NCBI RefSeq assembly: GCF_035481675.1
Contig: NZ_JAYJJW010000001.1
Span: forward strand, 558,001 to 622,000
Direction: 5' to 3'
DNA length: 64,000 nucleotides
Source of the DNA: Alteriqipengyuania_B sp035481675
GTDB lineage: Bacteria; Pseudomonadota; Alphaproteobacteria; Sphingomonadales; Sphingomonadaceae
In this document: positions 37,218 through 47,523 of the stretch, in pieces
Layout of the letters: the number at the start of each line of letters is the position of its first letter
Numbering within the stretch: position 1 is the first letter of the stretch
Program-made: the position numbers and the translations under genes
The notes under the pieces: model-generated
Database searches by the model: none
What the model was told of the DNA's origin: nothing
What the model saw: the letters and a program-made list of their open reading frames with translations, nothing else

Positions 37218-40200
37218 CAGGCGTCGCTCACATCGAACATGGCTTCGAGGAAGGCCGGTTCGATCTGGCGCAGCTTCAGCCGTTTCTCAATCCCGCCTTC
37301 TTCCTCGGACGTTTGCACGACCGATGGGATGTTGTGATCCCCATTGATGTAAACGACCTCATACTCGCTATCGGACGGATTGATCGCCAGCTTGTCGCAG
37401 AGCTTGGTTAGCTCTTCGTAGCCGATCTTGTCGCAATCGCGCCACAGCACCAGCGTGCGCTCGCCGGTTGGCAGAGTGCCTTCGACGGCAGTGAAGCCCT
37501 GCTTCAGCTGCATGTCGATCGTCTTGACCGTAAGGCCGATCAGGTAGTTGAAAGTTTCGACCAGATCGACCTTGCGCCGCTCATAGGCTCCGGCGCTATC
37601 GACCGCGATATTGAGCTCGTAGTCGAAGGGCTTCCTGAAATCCTCGACCGAAAGCAGCGATCCGCGCGCCTCAACATCAAGCATATAACGCATCAGGTAA
37701 TCGTCGCGCGTGTCTTCGTTCAGGCCATCGAGCAGGCCCTTTTGGCTTTCGTCTCGGGTAAGGGCCAGATTGTTTAGCGTGTCCTCGTAGCTCTCGATTT
37801 TGAGAGTTTTAAAGGCGTGGCTGATCCCAGTTTCCGGCTTTGTTGGTCTCCCGGCTTCCCAGTCGGCTGAAAAAACTACTTTCTGAATTCGCGGTCGAAT
37901 AAGTGTTGGAACATATTCCCCTTGATCGACAAGAATGTAACGGCGGCTCTCTCCAAGATCGCGCTTCATTTTGATAAGGCTATGGGCCGTTGTCCCAGAT
38001 CCCGCAAAATAGTCCATCACCGTTTGATTCTCGGAACAAATAGCCCCTACGCTGTCCATCACGGTGTGTATTGATTTTGGGTTGTCGAAGATATCCTTCG
38101 GAAAACCCATCCGTGTTAGGATCGCCGTGCCATAGTCACCAGCGTTGTAGATCGGAGAATACCAAGACGTTTTGAACTGGTCGGTATTCTTCGCCTTCAT
38201 CACCTGGCGCGTGGTCTTATCCCTCGCGAATGTTACCTTAAGAAGGTGCTTTATTCCTTCGACGGTACCTCGCTCATATCGCCATTTACGCTCATCGCCC
38301 TCTTGATCTATGGGATAGATAGCCAAGGTCCCATCCGGCATTTCTACGTTAGCGGATTCTGGATGGAAATCATCTGGGCAAACCTCTCCAAAACCAACAA
38401 CTTGATCGTTTTTGACGAAGATTGGATAGAAGCAATTTTTTGCGTCTGTACGGAGAGATTCCCCTCCCCAGTTCCTCAAATTCGCCCATTCCCACTCTGC
38501 ATCAGGTAGCTCTTTTCGCCGAGTCTTGTACTTGGGCGGTATGACAAATACCGCATACTCATGATTAAAAGAAAAACCGTCGCCCTGGACACCCTTCTTG
38601 TTGTGCTCAATCGTAACCTGAACGACGTTTTTGTCGCTAAATCCTTCACCAAGAATGCGCACAAGACCATTCTGCTCGTGCTTGTCGATTGCCACAACCA
38701 ACCCGGCATCCTCTGGCTGAAAAGGCTTGGCGGCTTGCAACCGATTGTCCATCAATGTCAGCCATGAAGAATGCTTGAAGCTATTCTTGTAAGCGATCTC
38801 ACTCGATGGGGAGTTGTAAGGTGGATCAATGTAAATGCATTTGACCTGCTCGCGGTAGCGCTCCCGCAGCAGGGTAAGCGCTTGGAAGTTGTCTCCGTGA
38901 ACGAGCAACCCATCCGTGCTCGTATCAACGTCGGAAATCGCCTTAAGCAGGTCCGCCTTAAACGCCTCATCGAACAGCGCCGTATCGACCATCAGATGGG
39001 AATCGGCTTTCAGCTCCTCGACCGTCCCCGGCTTGGCATTCTTGCGCATGCCCAGATCATGCCACTGCGTCCACTGCGCCTCATTGGCAGCGATGGCGGG
39101 ATAGAGCGCCTCCGGCACGCGGTCGAGCGTCACGCAGTAATGCGCCGACACGACAAATTTCTTCTTCAGCCACAGCTTTTTCTGAAATTCCTCGATGCTG
39201 GCGAGGAAGGTGATCAGGTCCAGCGCGATGGCGCGCAGGCACTGGATCATGCGCAGGTTCTTCTCGATCGCGCCAAAGCTGGCGGCATCCTGCACATCGT
39301 CGAGATTCATCACCTCATTCTTGATGTAGAAATCCAGCTCGCGCCGCAGGAATCCGCCCAGGTCCTTGTGAATGAAATAGTCGGCGGTGTTCTTCTGCGT
39401 GTAGGTCGTGAGATGCTTTTCCAGCAGTGTGCGCTGCGGCTTCTTCTCGGTCGGCGCGCGCTGGGTCAGGCCAAGCCAGCGGTCCTTGACGGCTTCGTCC
39501 GCAAGCACCGCCTCGACCGCCTGATCGACCAAAGTCTCTTGTTTGGTCTTGGCCGGGAAGGCGCGGTATTCGAAGCGGACGATCAGGTCGTCGCCATCCT
39601 CACTGACGGGGACAATCTGTTCTTCGTAGGCTTCACCCTCGTCATCGACCCGCGTGACGGTGCGCGCCTCGGCCAAGGCAAAGCGGCGCTCCTTGTCATT
39701 GTCCTTACGATTGTCCTTCGCCGTATCGGCGGAGATCAGCCGGAAATGGACGGTGCGCCCGTCATCGAGCTTGAAGGCATAGTTGGAAAAGGCCTCGCCC
39801 GACTTGGTGTAATACTGGTCCTTGTTGGCCCAGTGCAGCACCACTTCCTCGCCCGCATAGGGAATGGCGTAGGTATCGCCCTTGTACCGACGTTGGCTGA
39901 TGAAATCGCCCTTGTCGTAATAGCGGCTGAAGAAGGCGAGCAGGTGACTGAAGACGGCATTCTCATGTTCCGACGCGCCGGATGAAGCGGCGGCGATGGC
40001 ATTCTTGAGCGCCTGAACCTTGGGCGATGTATCGGGGTCTACATCTGCCGCTTTGAGGTTCTTGATCGTTTCGTCCAACTCACGCTGCTGCGCGTCTACA
40101 TTGGCGGCGGCACCGGAAGCCAGCGCCTCGGCCACACGCTCCTTCAGGCGCGTCGAAAGGTAAGCGTTGATCTCATCGGCGCGAGCATTGAGGATGCGAT

Positions 40201-40279
40201 AGACGCCAAAATCCAGTTCGGGCCGGTCGATCTGGAAGATCTCGCGCAGTTTGCTGACCAGCTCGTCGTACTTACTCAT
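37217..40279 (-). CDS. Large beta-class site-specific DNA methyltransferase
   Basis: 1020 residues. Catalytic DPPYN (485-489) precedes the SAM-binding motif DYFAGSGTTAHS (756-767), the beta-class order used by type III Mod enzymes; the DPPY type usually makes N6-methyladenine. A 460-residue N-terminal region and a C-terminal region of about 250 residues flank the catalytic core. Bases coding for residues 490-760, the expected target-recognition region, are much more AT-rich (23 of 60 G+C at 38401-38460) than the N-terminal part (42 of 60 at 39061-39120). Sits between the two helicase genes on the same strand. Confidence 0.85.
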   Translation of the reverse strand: MSKYDELVSKLREIFQIDRPELDFGVYRILNARADEINAYLSTRLKERVAEALASGAAANVDAQQRELDETIKNLKAADVDPDTSPKVQALKNAIAAASSGASEHENAVFSHLLAFFSRYYDKGDFISQRRYKGDTYAIPYAGEEVVLHWANKDQYYTKSGEAFSNYAFKLDDGRTVHFRLISADTAKDNRKDNDKERRFALAEARTVTRVDDEGEAYEEQIVPVSEDGDDLIVRFEYRAFPAKTKQETLVDQAVEAVLADEAVKDRWLGLTQRAPTEKKPQRTLLEKHLTTYTQKNTADYFIHKDLGGFLRRELDFYIKNEVMNLDDVQDAASFGAIEKNLRMIQCLRAIALDLITFLASIEEFQKKLWLKKKFVVSAHYCVTLDRVPEALYPAIAANEAQWTQWHDLGMRKNAKPGTVEELKADSHLMVDTALFDEAFKADLLKAISDVDTSTDGLLVHGDNFQALTLLRERYREQVKCIYIDPPYNSPSSEIAYKNSFKHSSWLTLMDNRLQAAKPFQPEDAGLVVAIDKHEQNGLVRILGEGFSDKNVVQVTIEHNKKGVQGDGFSFNHEYAVFVIPPKYKTRRKELPDAEWEWANLRNWGGESLRTDAKNCFYPIFVKNDQVVGFGEVCPDDFHPESANVEMPDGTLAIYPIDQEGDERKWRYERGTVEGIKHLLKVTFARDKTTRQVMKAKNTDQFKTSWYSPIYNAGDYGTAILTRMGFPKDIFDNPKSIHTVMDSVGAICSENQTVMDYFAGSGTTAHSLIKMKRDLGESRRYILVDQGEYVPTLIRPRIQKVVFSADWEAGRPTKPETGISHAFKTLKIESYEDTLNNLALTRDESQKGLLDGLNEDTRDDYLMRYMLDVEARGSLLSVEDFRKPFDYELNIAVDSAGAYERRKVDLVETFNYLIGLTVKTIDMQLKQGFTAVEGTLPTGERTLVLWRDCDKIGYEELTKLCDKLAINPSDSEYEVVYINGDHNIPSVVQTSEEEGGIEKRLKLRQIEPAFLEAMFDVSDA

Positions 40280-40311
40280 AAAATCCTGATTCCCCTCGGT
40301 TGCCGACCTCC

Positions 40312-43176
<2,865 letters not shown>

Positions 43177-43261
43177 GACTGCGCCTTCCTCCCCAATGCG
43201 CACAGCGGTACTTCCAAAAATTCAAGAGGATCCGCAAGGCTAAGCAGCCCGTCCTAGCAAT

Positions 43262-43621
43262 CTAATACTCTTCGGCCAGCATTACCGTAAGAATCCGCAC
43301 TGTCTGCTTGGAGTCGGCAGGATCATCAGAACCATAACGACAATCAGGATCGTAGTAGTCAATCTTCCACAACAAGTCGGCGCCAAACAGCTCCAAGTCG
43401 CCAAAGTCCCGCTCCCCGTGGGGGTCATTGTCCGGATCAAAACCCGTGTACCCAGCCAAGGCTGCCATGAGCTCCAATGGGCAAAACCCATCCAATGTTT
43501 GCACGCCCCCCGTCAACAGTATCCCGCCGCCCTCCCCGCGCTGCCTAAGGGCATCATTCAAGCGCGCTATCTGCTCTGCACGTGGCACCAGGGCACACCT
43601 TTCCTGTTCGCTGGTAATCAT
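43262..43621 (-). CDS. DUF3768 domain protein
   Basis: 119 residues. The family core is clear: IARLNDALRQRG, GGILLTGGV, NDPHGERDFGDLELFG and LLWKIDYYDPDCRYG, ending TVRILTVMLAEEY. The start at 43621 has an ideal AAGGAGG 7 nt upstream; an in-frame extension is not needed. DUF3768 proteins are common on alphaproteobacterial plasmids and islands and have no known function. It lies 85 bp before the SNF2 helicase gene on the same strand. Confidence 0.85.
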   Translation of the reverse strand: MITSEQERCALVPRAEQIARLNDALRQRGEGGGILLTGGVQTLDGFCPLELMAALAGYTGFDPDNDPHGERDFGDLELFGADLLWKIDYYDPDCRYGSDDPADSKQTVRILTVMLAEEY

Positions 43622-43712
43622 ATCCAACCTCCTTGCTAAATTTTCCTTGGTCGATCCGGCCCTACCCAGCTTGGGCAATCCGGCGTTTCAGGGGCATTTG
43701 CCCCTCTACCTG

Positions 43713-44330
43713 TCAGCTCCTGCTGCTCAGGAATTTCTTGGGCTGGAAGGCTGCCTTCCAGCCCTCCGCCTCGTATTTGGATGAACTCAGCAAGCCCTCG
43801 GCGCAGGCCCGCCACAACACAGTGTCAACCGTAGCAATCCGGTATCCAGTCTGTCGGGCTAGCCTCCGGCACAGCTTGTAGGTCGTGGTCCGGTCCCTCC
43901 GCGCCAGGCGCTCCAAATGGACATCCGGCTTGGCGTGATCCCCGCCCAGGTTTTTCAGCAAATGGTGGGCGGTAACAGGGCCGATCCACGGCAGTGTCTT
44001 CAGGTATGCCAGCCTGTCAGGGTCCGCGCGGTAGGCTGCAAACAAGGCATTCCGCTCCTGCCAAATGAAATCAATGGCCGCGCATTTGCCTTCATGACCA
44101 TATTCGTCGGCTGCTGAACGTCCTTGCCTTAAGGCTACCATGCATCGCGCAAAGATCGGCCCCGCAATGGCGTTTCTGAAGCCAGAGTTGCAGATGACGT
44201 AGATAGCCTCAGCGGCAAAGGCCTCTGCGTCCGCTGGCTCCGCAATGGTCTCCGTGTGATCAATGCCGGGCCCATAGCCAGCGGTGCGCAAGGTTGCCTC
44301 TATGGCCCTGAACCGTTTGAGCGTAATCAT
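43713..44330 (-). CDS. HhH-GPD-type DNA glycosylase-like protein
   Basis: 205 residues. Helix-hairpin-helix LPWIGPVTAHHLLKNLGG (113-130) followed by HAKPDVHLER (132-141), the Lys/Asp pattern of the HhH-GPD glycosylase superfamily. This is a short, divergent form, and the damaged base recognised cannot be predicted. ATG overlaps the integrase stop by 4 nt. The 3' end contains a perfect 10-bp inverted repeat (43741-43763). It could be a repair enzyme or a base-modification sensor working with the neighbouring methyltransferase; this is speculation. Confidence 0.65.
   Translation of the reverse strand: MITLKRFRAIEATLRTAGYGPGIDHTETIAEPADAEAFAAEAIYVICNSGFRNAIAGPIFARCMVALRQGRSAADEYGHEGKCAAIDFIWQERNALFAAYRADPDRLAYLKTLPWIGPVTAHHLLKNLGGDHAKPDVHLERLARRDRTTTYKLCRRLARQTGYRIATVDTVLWRACAEGLLSSSKYEAEGWKAAFQPKKFLSSRS
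43741..43763. repeat. Perfect 10-bp inverted repeat inside glycosylase 3' end
   Basis: GGCTGGAAGG-CTG-CCTTCCAGCC. Arms are exact with a 3-nt loop. It is coding for the last residues of the HhH protein; no T-tract follows on the minus strand, so a transcription-terminator role is doubtful. Confidence 0.6.
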
Positions 44331-44905
44331 AGCAGCCGCACCAGTTTGCGCTGCGCCTCACGATCGCCTTCTATGTACCGCTCAGTGGTGGTCAGCGCGC
44401 TGTGCCCTGCCAGCTCCTGCACATCCCTCAGGCTACCACCCACTTTGGCAACTAGCCTGGCAGAGTTGGTAATGAAGGTCCGGCGCCCTGAATGCGAGGA
44501 GCAGCCGGTCAAGCCGACCTTGGCGTAAAGCGCGGTAAACCAATTGACCACGCTGCCTGGAGTCAGGTGCCCACCCTTCTGGGATACCAACACCGGCCCG
44601 TGGCGTGGCTTACCCGCGGCTTTCCATGCTGACCGCAAGGCCGCGGCCAGTTGAGGGTGCAGCGGTATGCGCCTGGCGCGGCCGTTCTTGGCTATATGTC
44701 CGGCGACGGCAATGGAGTCCGCAATCCCGCCGCTCGGCTTGGTCACCATGGCCCAATCCAGCCCAGCAATCTCACACGCTCGCAAACCGGCCTTGTAGCT
44801 CAGCAGGATCATTATAGCGTCGCGTTGATTGTGGCGGCGGGCCGAAACATGGGAAAGCAGGTGCTGCAGATCCTTTGCTGCGACAACCTTGGCCGATCCA
44901 CGCAC
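44327..44905 (-). CDS. Short tyrosine recombinase (catalytic domain only)
   Basis: 192 residues from GTG at 44905, with AAGGA 7 nt upstream. Catalytic residues are intact: Arg42 (AGLRACEIAGL), His138-x-x-Arg141 (HSGRRTF), His168 (GHSALTTTERY) and Tyr177. The usual N-terminal core-binding domain is absent, so it is either a minimal recombinase or a natural family of short forms. Translationally coupled to the glycosylase gene. It is distinct from the integrase at the right end. Confidence 0.82.
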   Translation of the reverse strand: MRGSAKVVAAKDLQHLLSHVSARRHNQRDAIMILLSYKAGLRACEIAGLDWAMVTKPSGGIADSIAVAGHIAKNGRARRIPLHPQLAAALRSAWKAAGKPRHGPVLVSQKGGHLTPGSVVNWFTALYAKVGLTGCSSHSGRRTFITNSARLVAKVGGSLRDVQELAGHSALTTTERYIEGDREAQRKLVRLL

Positions 44906-45054
44906 TTAATGTCCTTCAGTTCCTGCGCCTGCCGCGTAGCAAGGCCATTATAGCGTCATATGTTTATTTCGCAATATCAGTATGTTACCCAACCCTCTTA
45001 CCAAGCGGTCTGGGGATATGCGGCTCTGCGCATGGTGGAAACTACACAAGCGCC

Positions 45055-45084
45055 AAAAAAGGGGCAGGTGTAACCCCGCCCCTT
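45055..45084 (-). terminator. Rho-independent terminator after rep-like gene
   Basis: Read on the minus strand: AAGGGGC (45084-45078) pairs with GCCCCTT (45065-45059), followed by TTTT. It starts 8 bp after the stop codon of the Rep-like gene. Confidence 0.7.
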
Positions 45085-45091
45085 CCTAGGG

Positions 45092-46159
45092 TCACACTCG
45101 ACGGCCGCTGTCTCTGGCCTTGATGGTCGGCCCATCAATGAAAAAACGCCGGTACTTGGCCCTGCGCTTTCGGTGGGTGCGCTTCCAGAAGGCGCGTTCA
45201 TCAAATGGCGCAATCCATTCCTTGCCGTCCTCCGCCCACCTAGCCATGCGTTCCTTATCCCACAGCGCCAAGAGCGTGCGGCACCGGCCAAGCATGGTTG
45301 CGCCTGAACCGGTACCACTCACGACAGAGGACAAAGGGATCTGCGCCATCAGCTCGAATATCCGCATGGCCAGTTCGGGCCTGTACCCCTTCGTAGTGCT
45401 CATCATCCTGGCCTTCGGAACTGGAAACGTACCCAACTCCTTCTTCGGTGGGACAAGGTTCTTCGCATCATGCGGGGCCTTGAGCAGGTAGGCGGCCCAA
45501 TAAGATGGGCAACCCAATGGCTCGGATAGGTGGCGTACGTGAATAGGATCAGCGCCGAGCCTGGAGGTCCAGGGAATGTTGCTGCGCTTCTTCTCCCAGC
45601 CCAGTTCCCGCTTGATATCCTCTGCACTGTTGTTGGGCGCATTCTCATGCTTCCAACCAAGGATATGCACGTGTGCCAGCAGTGTCCTGCCCTTCCCGCC
45701 TCGCGGCCAACTGGTTACAGCCTGGACCTCGACCACGTAGAGGCCGTCAAGGCCCACCTTACGCATGGCCTTGTCAGCCTTACGCCCCAGTGTCCGTCGC
45801 AAATAGCGCGGGGTCCGGTCGGACATTATACCTTCGTCGGCAAGCAAGGTAAGGAAGTAGAAGTCGAGATCGTCGCTCGCTCGAGCTAGATCCCGCACCT
45901 CCTGGGCAATGAACCTAGCATAGCGGAAGCGGGCAACCAGGTCTGATGCCCTAATGGCCCCGCCCATTGGCAGCCGACCGGAAAGAGACAGGAACCTGTC
46001 CCTGTCGTCCTTTTCCGGCTTTAGCTCCTCTACCCTTTTCTCGACTAGATTCAGGAACCCGCGGTGGGTCCGTTTCAAGTGCCGCTTCGCCAGCCTCCAG
46101 GTCTTGCGCTTCCTGTATTCCCCGTTCTCAGGTTTCCAATTTCCCGAATCCCTTTTCAT
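45092..46159 (-). CDS. HUH-type replication initiator-like protein
   Basis: 355 residues, basic. LLAHVHILGW holds the metal-binding HxH (His163, His165) and SYWAAYLLK (Tyr220, Tyr224, Lys227) is the catalytic tyrosine motif seen in rolling-circle Rep proteins and IS91-type HUH enzymes. A charged C-terminus (KRTHRKRRAKYRR) is likely DNA-binding. The ATG overlaps the HTH gene stop by 4 nt. Probably nicks an origin on the excised island. I did not find a family name beyond the HUH pattern, and motif spacing is the main evidence. Confidence 0.65.
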   Translation of the reverse strand: MKRDSGNWKPENGEYRKRKTWRLAKRHLKRTHRGFLNLVEKRVEELKPEKDDRDRFLSLSGRLPMGGAIRASDLVARFRYARFIAQEVRDLARASDDLDFYFLTLLADEGIMSDRTPRYLRRTLGRKADKAMRKVGLDGLYVVEVQAVTSWPRGGKGRTLLAHVHILGWKHENAPNNSAEDIKRELGWEKKRSNIPWTSRLGADPIHVRHLSEPLGCPSYWAAYLLKAPHDAKNLVPPKKELGTFPVPKARMMSTTKGYRPELAMRIFELMAQIPLSSVVSGTGSGATMLGRCRTLLALWDKERMARWAEDGKEWIAPFDERAFWKRTHRKRRAKYRRFFIDGPTIKARDSGRRV

Positions 46160-46446
46160 GCTTCATCTCCCCGATCCAAATCGGAGGAAGAGGCATTCTC
46201 TTGTGCATTACATACTGGAGGCGGCGAGGATGCGGAGGTGCTGCTCCTTTCCTGCTCGGAAATCCATGCCTCCACAGCTGCTGGTAAGTAGCGAACCGAC
46301 CGACCAAGCTTCTCGAAGTGGGGGCCTTCGCCACGCAACCTCCAGCCTTGCAGCGTCCGCTTCGACACATTCAGCCAGATTGCGACATTCGCCTCTTTCA
46401 GCAGCTTCCGAGTGCCGTGTTGAGGCTCATTGGTGGTATTTTTCAT
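46156..46446 (-). CDS. AlpA/excisionase-like helix-turn-helix protein
   Basis: 96 residues. HTH segment EANVAIWLNVSKRTLQGWRL then RGEGPHFEKLGRSVRYLPA, the standard helix_turn_helix_17/AlpA pattern, followed by a Ser-rich tail. AlpA-type proteins act as excisionase or activator of integrase genes. Overlaps the Rep-like start (ATGA), which suggests co-regulation of excision and replication. Confidence 0.82.
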   Translation of the reverse strand: MKNTTNEPQHGTRKLLKEANVAIWLNVSKRTLQGWRLRGEGPHFEKLGRSVRYLPAAVEAWISEQERSSTSASSPPPVCNAQENASSSDLDRGDEA

Positions 46447-46750
46447 CGTAAATTCTCACACGTTTCACTGAACATTTGCGTCAGCGATGAGGATTTACAG
46501 ATGCGGATGTCGCGTCATCGTGTTGGCTTAATTTGCCTCACTGGGCATTTGCCGATCATACCAGATGGTGTTCTTTATACCCCTGTATTTTCATGCGAAA
46601 ACCTGAATCCGAGTAACGGCAAAAATGGGGAATGAACATCTTGTCCATGATATGCTCAGACCATTAGCTTTGCGGATTATGATATATTCATATCGTTGGT
46701 GTGCTAGGTCCTGACACGCACAGTTCACGGGAAATGAGGAAAAGGAGAAT
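46447..46750. other. AT-rich divergent intergenic region, possible origin/control region
   Basis: A 304-bp gap between divergent HTH-rep and the unknown plus-strand gene. It is more AT-rich than its surroundings, holds a 15-bp palindrome at 46678-46692, two copies of ATGATAT (46647, 46679) and two of CATTTGC. No coding frame is convincing. Position beside rep would suit an origin, but no nick-site hairpin could be identified with confidence. Confidence 0.4.
46678..46692. promoter_or_regulatory. Palindromic operator candidate
   Basis: TATGA-TATAT-TCATA, perfect 5-bp arms, in the AT-rich gap 59 bp before the ATG of the unknown gene at 46751. Could be bound by the AlpA-like HTH protein encoded on the other side; inference only. 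Confidence 0.35.
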
Positions 46751-47401
46751 ATGGCGAAAAACACGAAGGCACCGCCGCTCAAAGACTTCAGGGCGTGGCG
46801 CAAACGACTACGTAAAGCGTACCAACGAGCATGGCAGAAGGAGCGGACCGCACAGGGGTTGGTCCGGCCGCGAGATCAGCCAAACAACGTTATGCGCCTG
46901 CAGGCCTATGCCTATTTTTGCGAGCTCAAGGCCAGGGGCCTGATCTCGCAATTGCGCGCCCATATTGAAGACCGCGATGGGACGCGTTGGAACGGCCATG
47001 GGGATAGCGACGAGCAGTGGGTAATGCGGCTCTTGGTGGCGCGCGGCAAACAGCACGCCGATCAGGATGAAAAGAAGATCGCTAACGCCAACGCGCTCCG
47101 CAGCAGGATGTGCGCGGAGTTCAAGCTGGCCGCACACAACAAAGTGCGCCCGGAAGCCTTGCTGGGTTTCCTCTATGAAGTTGGGCCTGCCGCGCAGATC
47201 AAGGCTGATGCCATGGACCCACCCACCTATAACTGGGCCGAGCCTTACCGGAGCGCGACTGCTACCAAACGCACTGCGAAGCGCCGCAAGCAACACAGCC
47301 CAGTCACGAAACAAGTGAGCACTGATGCGTGGGATGAAGAGGAGGACCTTGATGCTGACACCTGGGATGGCGACTACGACGGTGGCTGGCCAGATGGGTA
47401 A
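46751..47401 (+). CDS. Unknown basic protein with acidic C-terminus
   Basis: 216 residues. Strong ribosome site (AAGGAG, 5 nt before the ATG). Basic N-terminal two-thirds (FRAWRKRLRKAYQRAWQKE; ATKRTAKRRKQHS) and an acidic end (DEEEDLDADTWDGDYDGG). No family recognised. It lies between the rep module and the GHKL operon, and may belong to either. Confidence 0.6.
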   Translation: MAKNTKAPPLKDFRAWRKRLRKAYQRAWQKERTAQGLVRPRDQPNNVMRLQAYAYFCELKARGLISQLRAHIEDRDGTRWNGHGDSDEQWVMRLLVARGKQHADQDEKKIANANALRSRMCAEFKLAAHNKVRPEALLGFLYEVGPAAQIKADAMDPPTYNWAEPYRSATATKRTAKRRKQHSPVTKQVSTDAWDEEEDLDADTWDGDYDGGWPDG

Positions 47402-47523
47402 TGCCGCAAAAGGCATGGAATGCCATGTTTATTTAGTTTGGTAGTCTACGCCCTGGTCCCTTGACCAAGTTTGTTTGATCAGGCGAATTACGAGTGATCG
47501 TAAAACGCTGTGGGGGCTGATAA

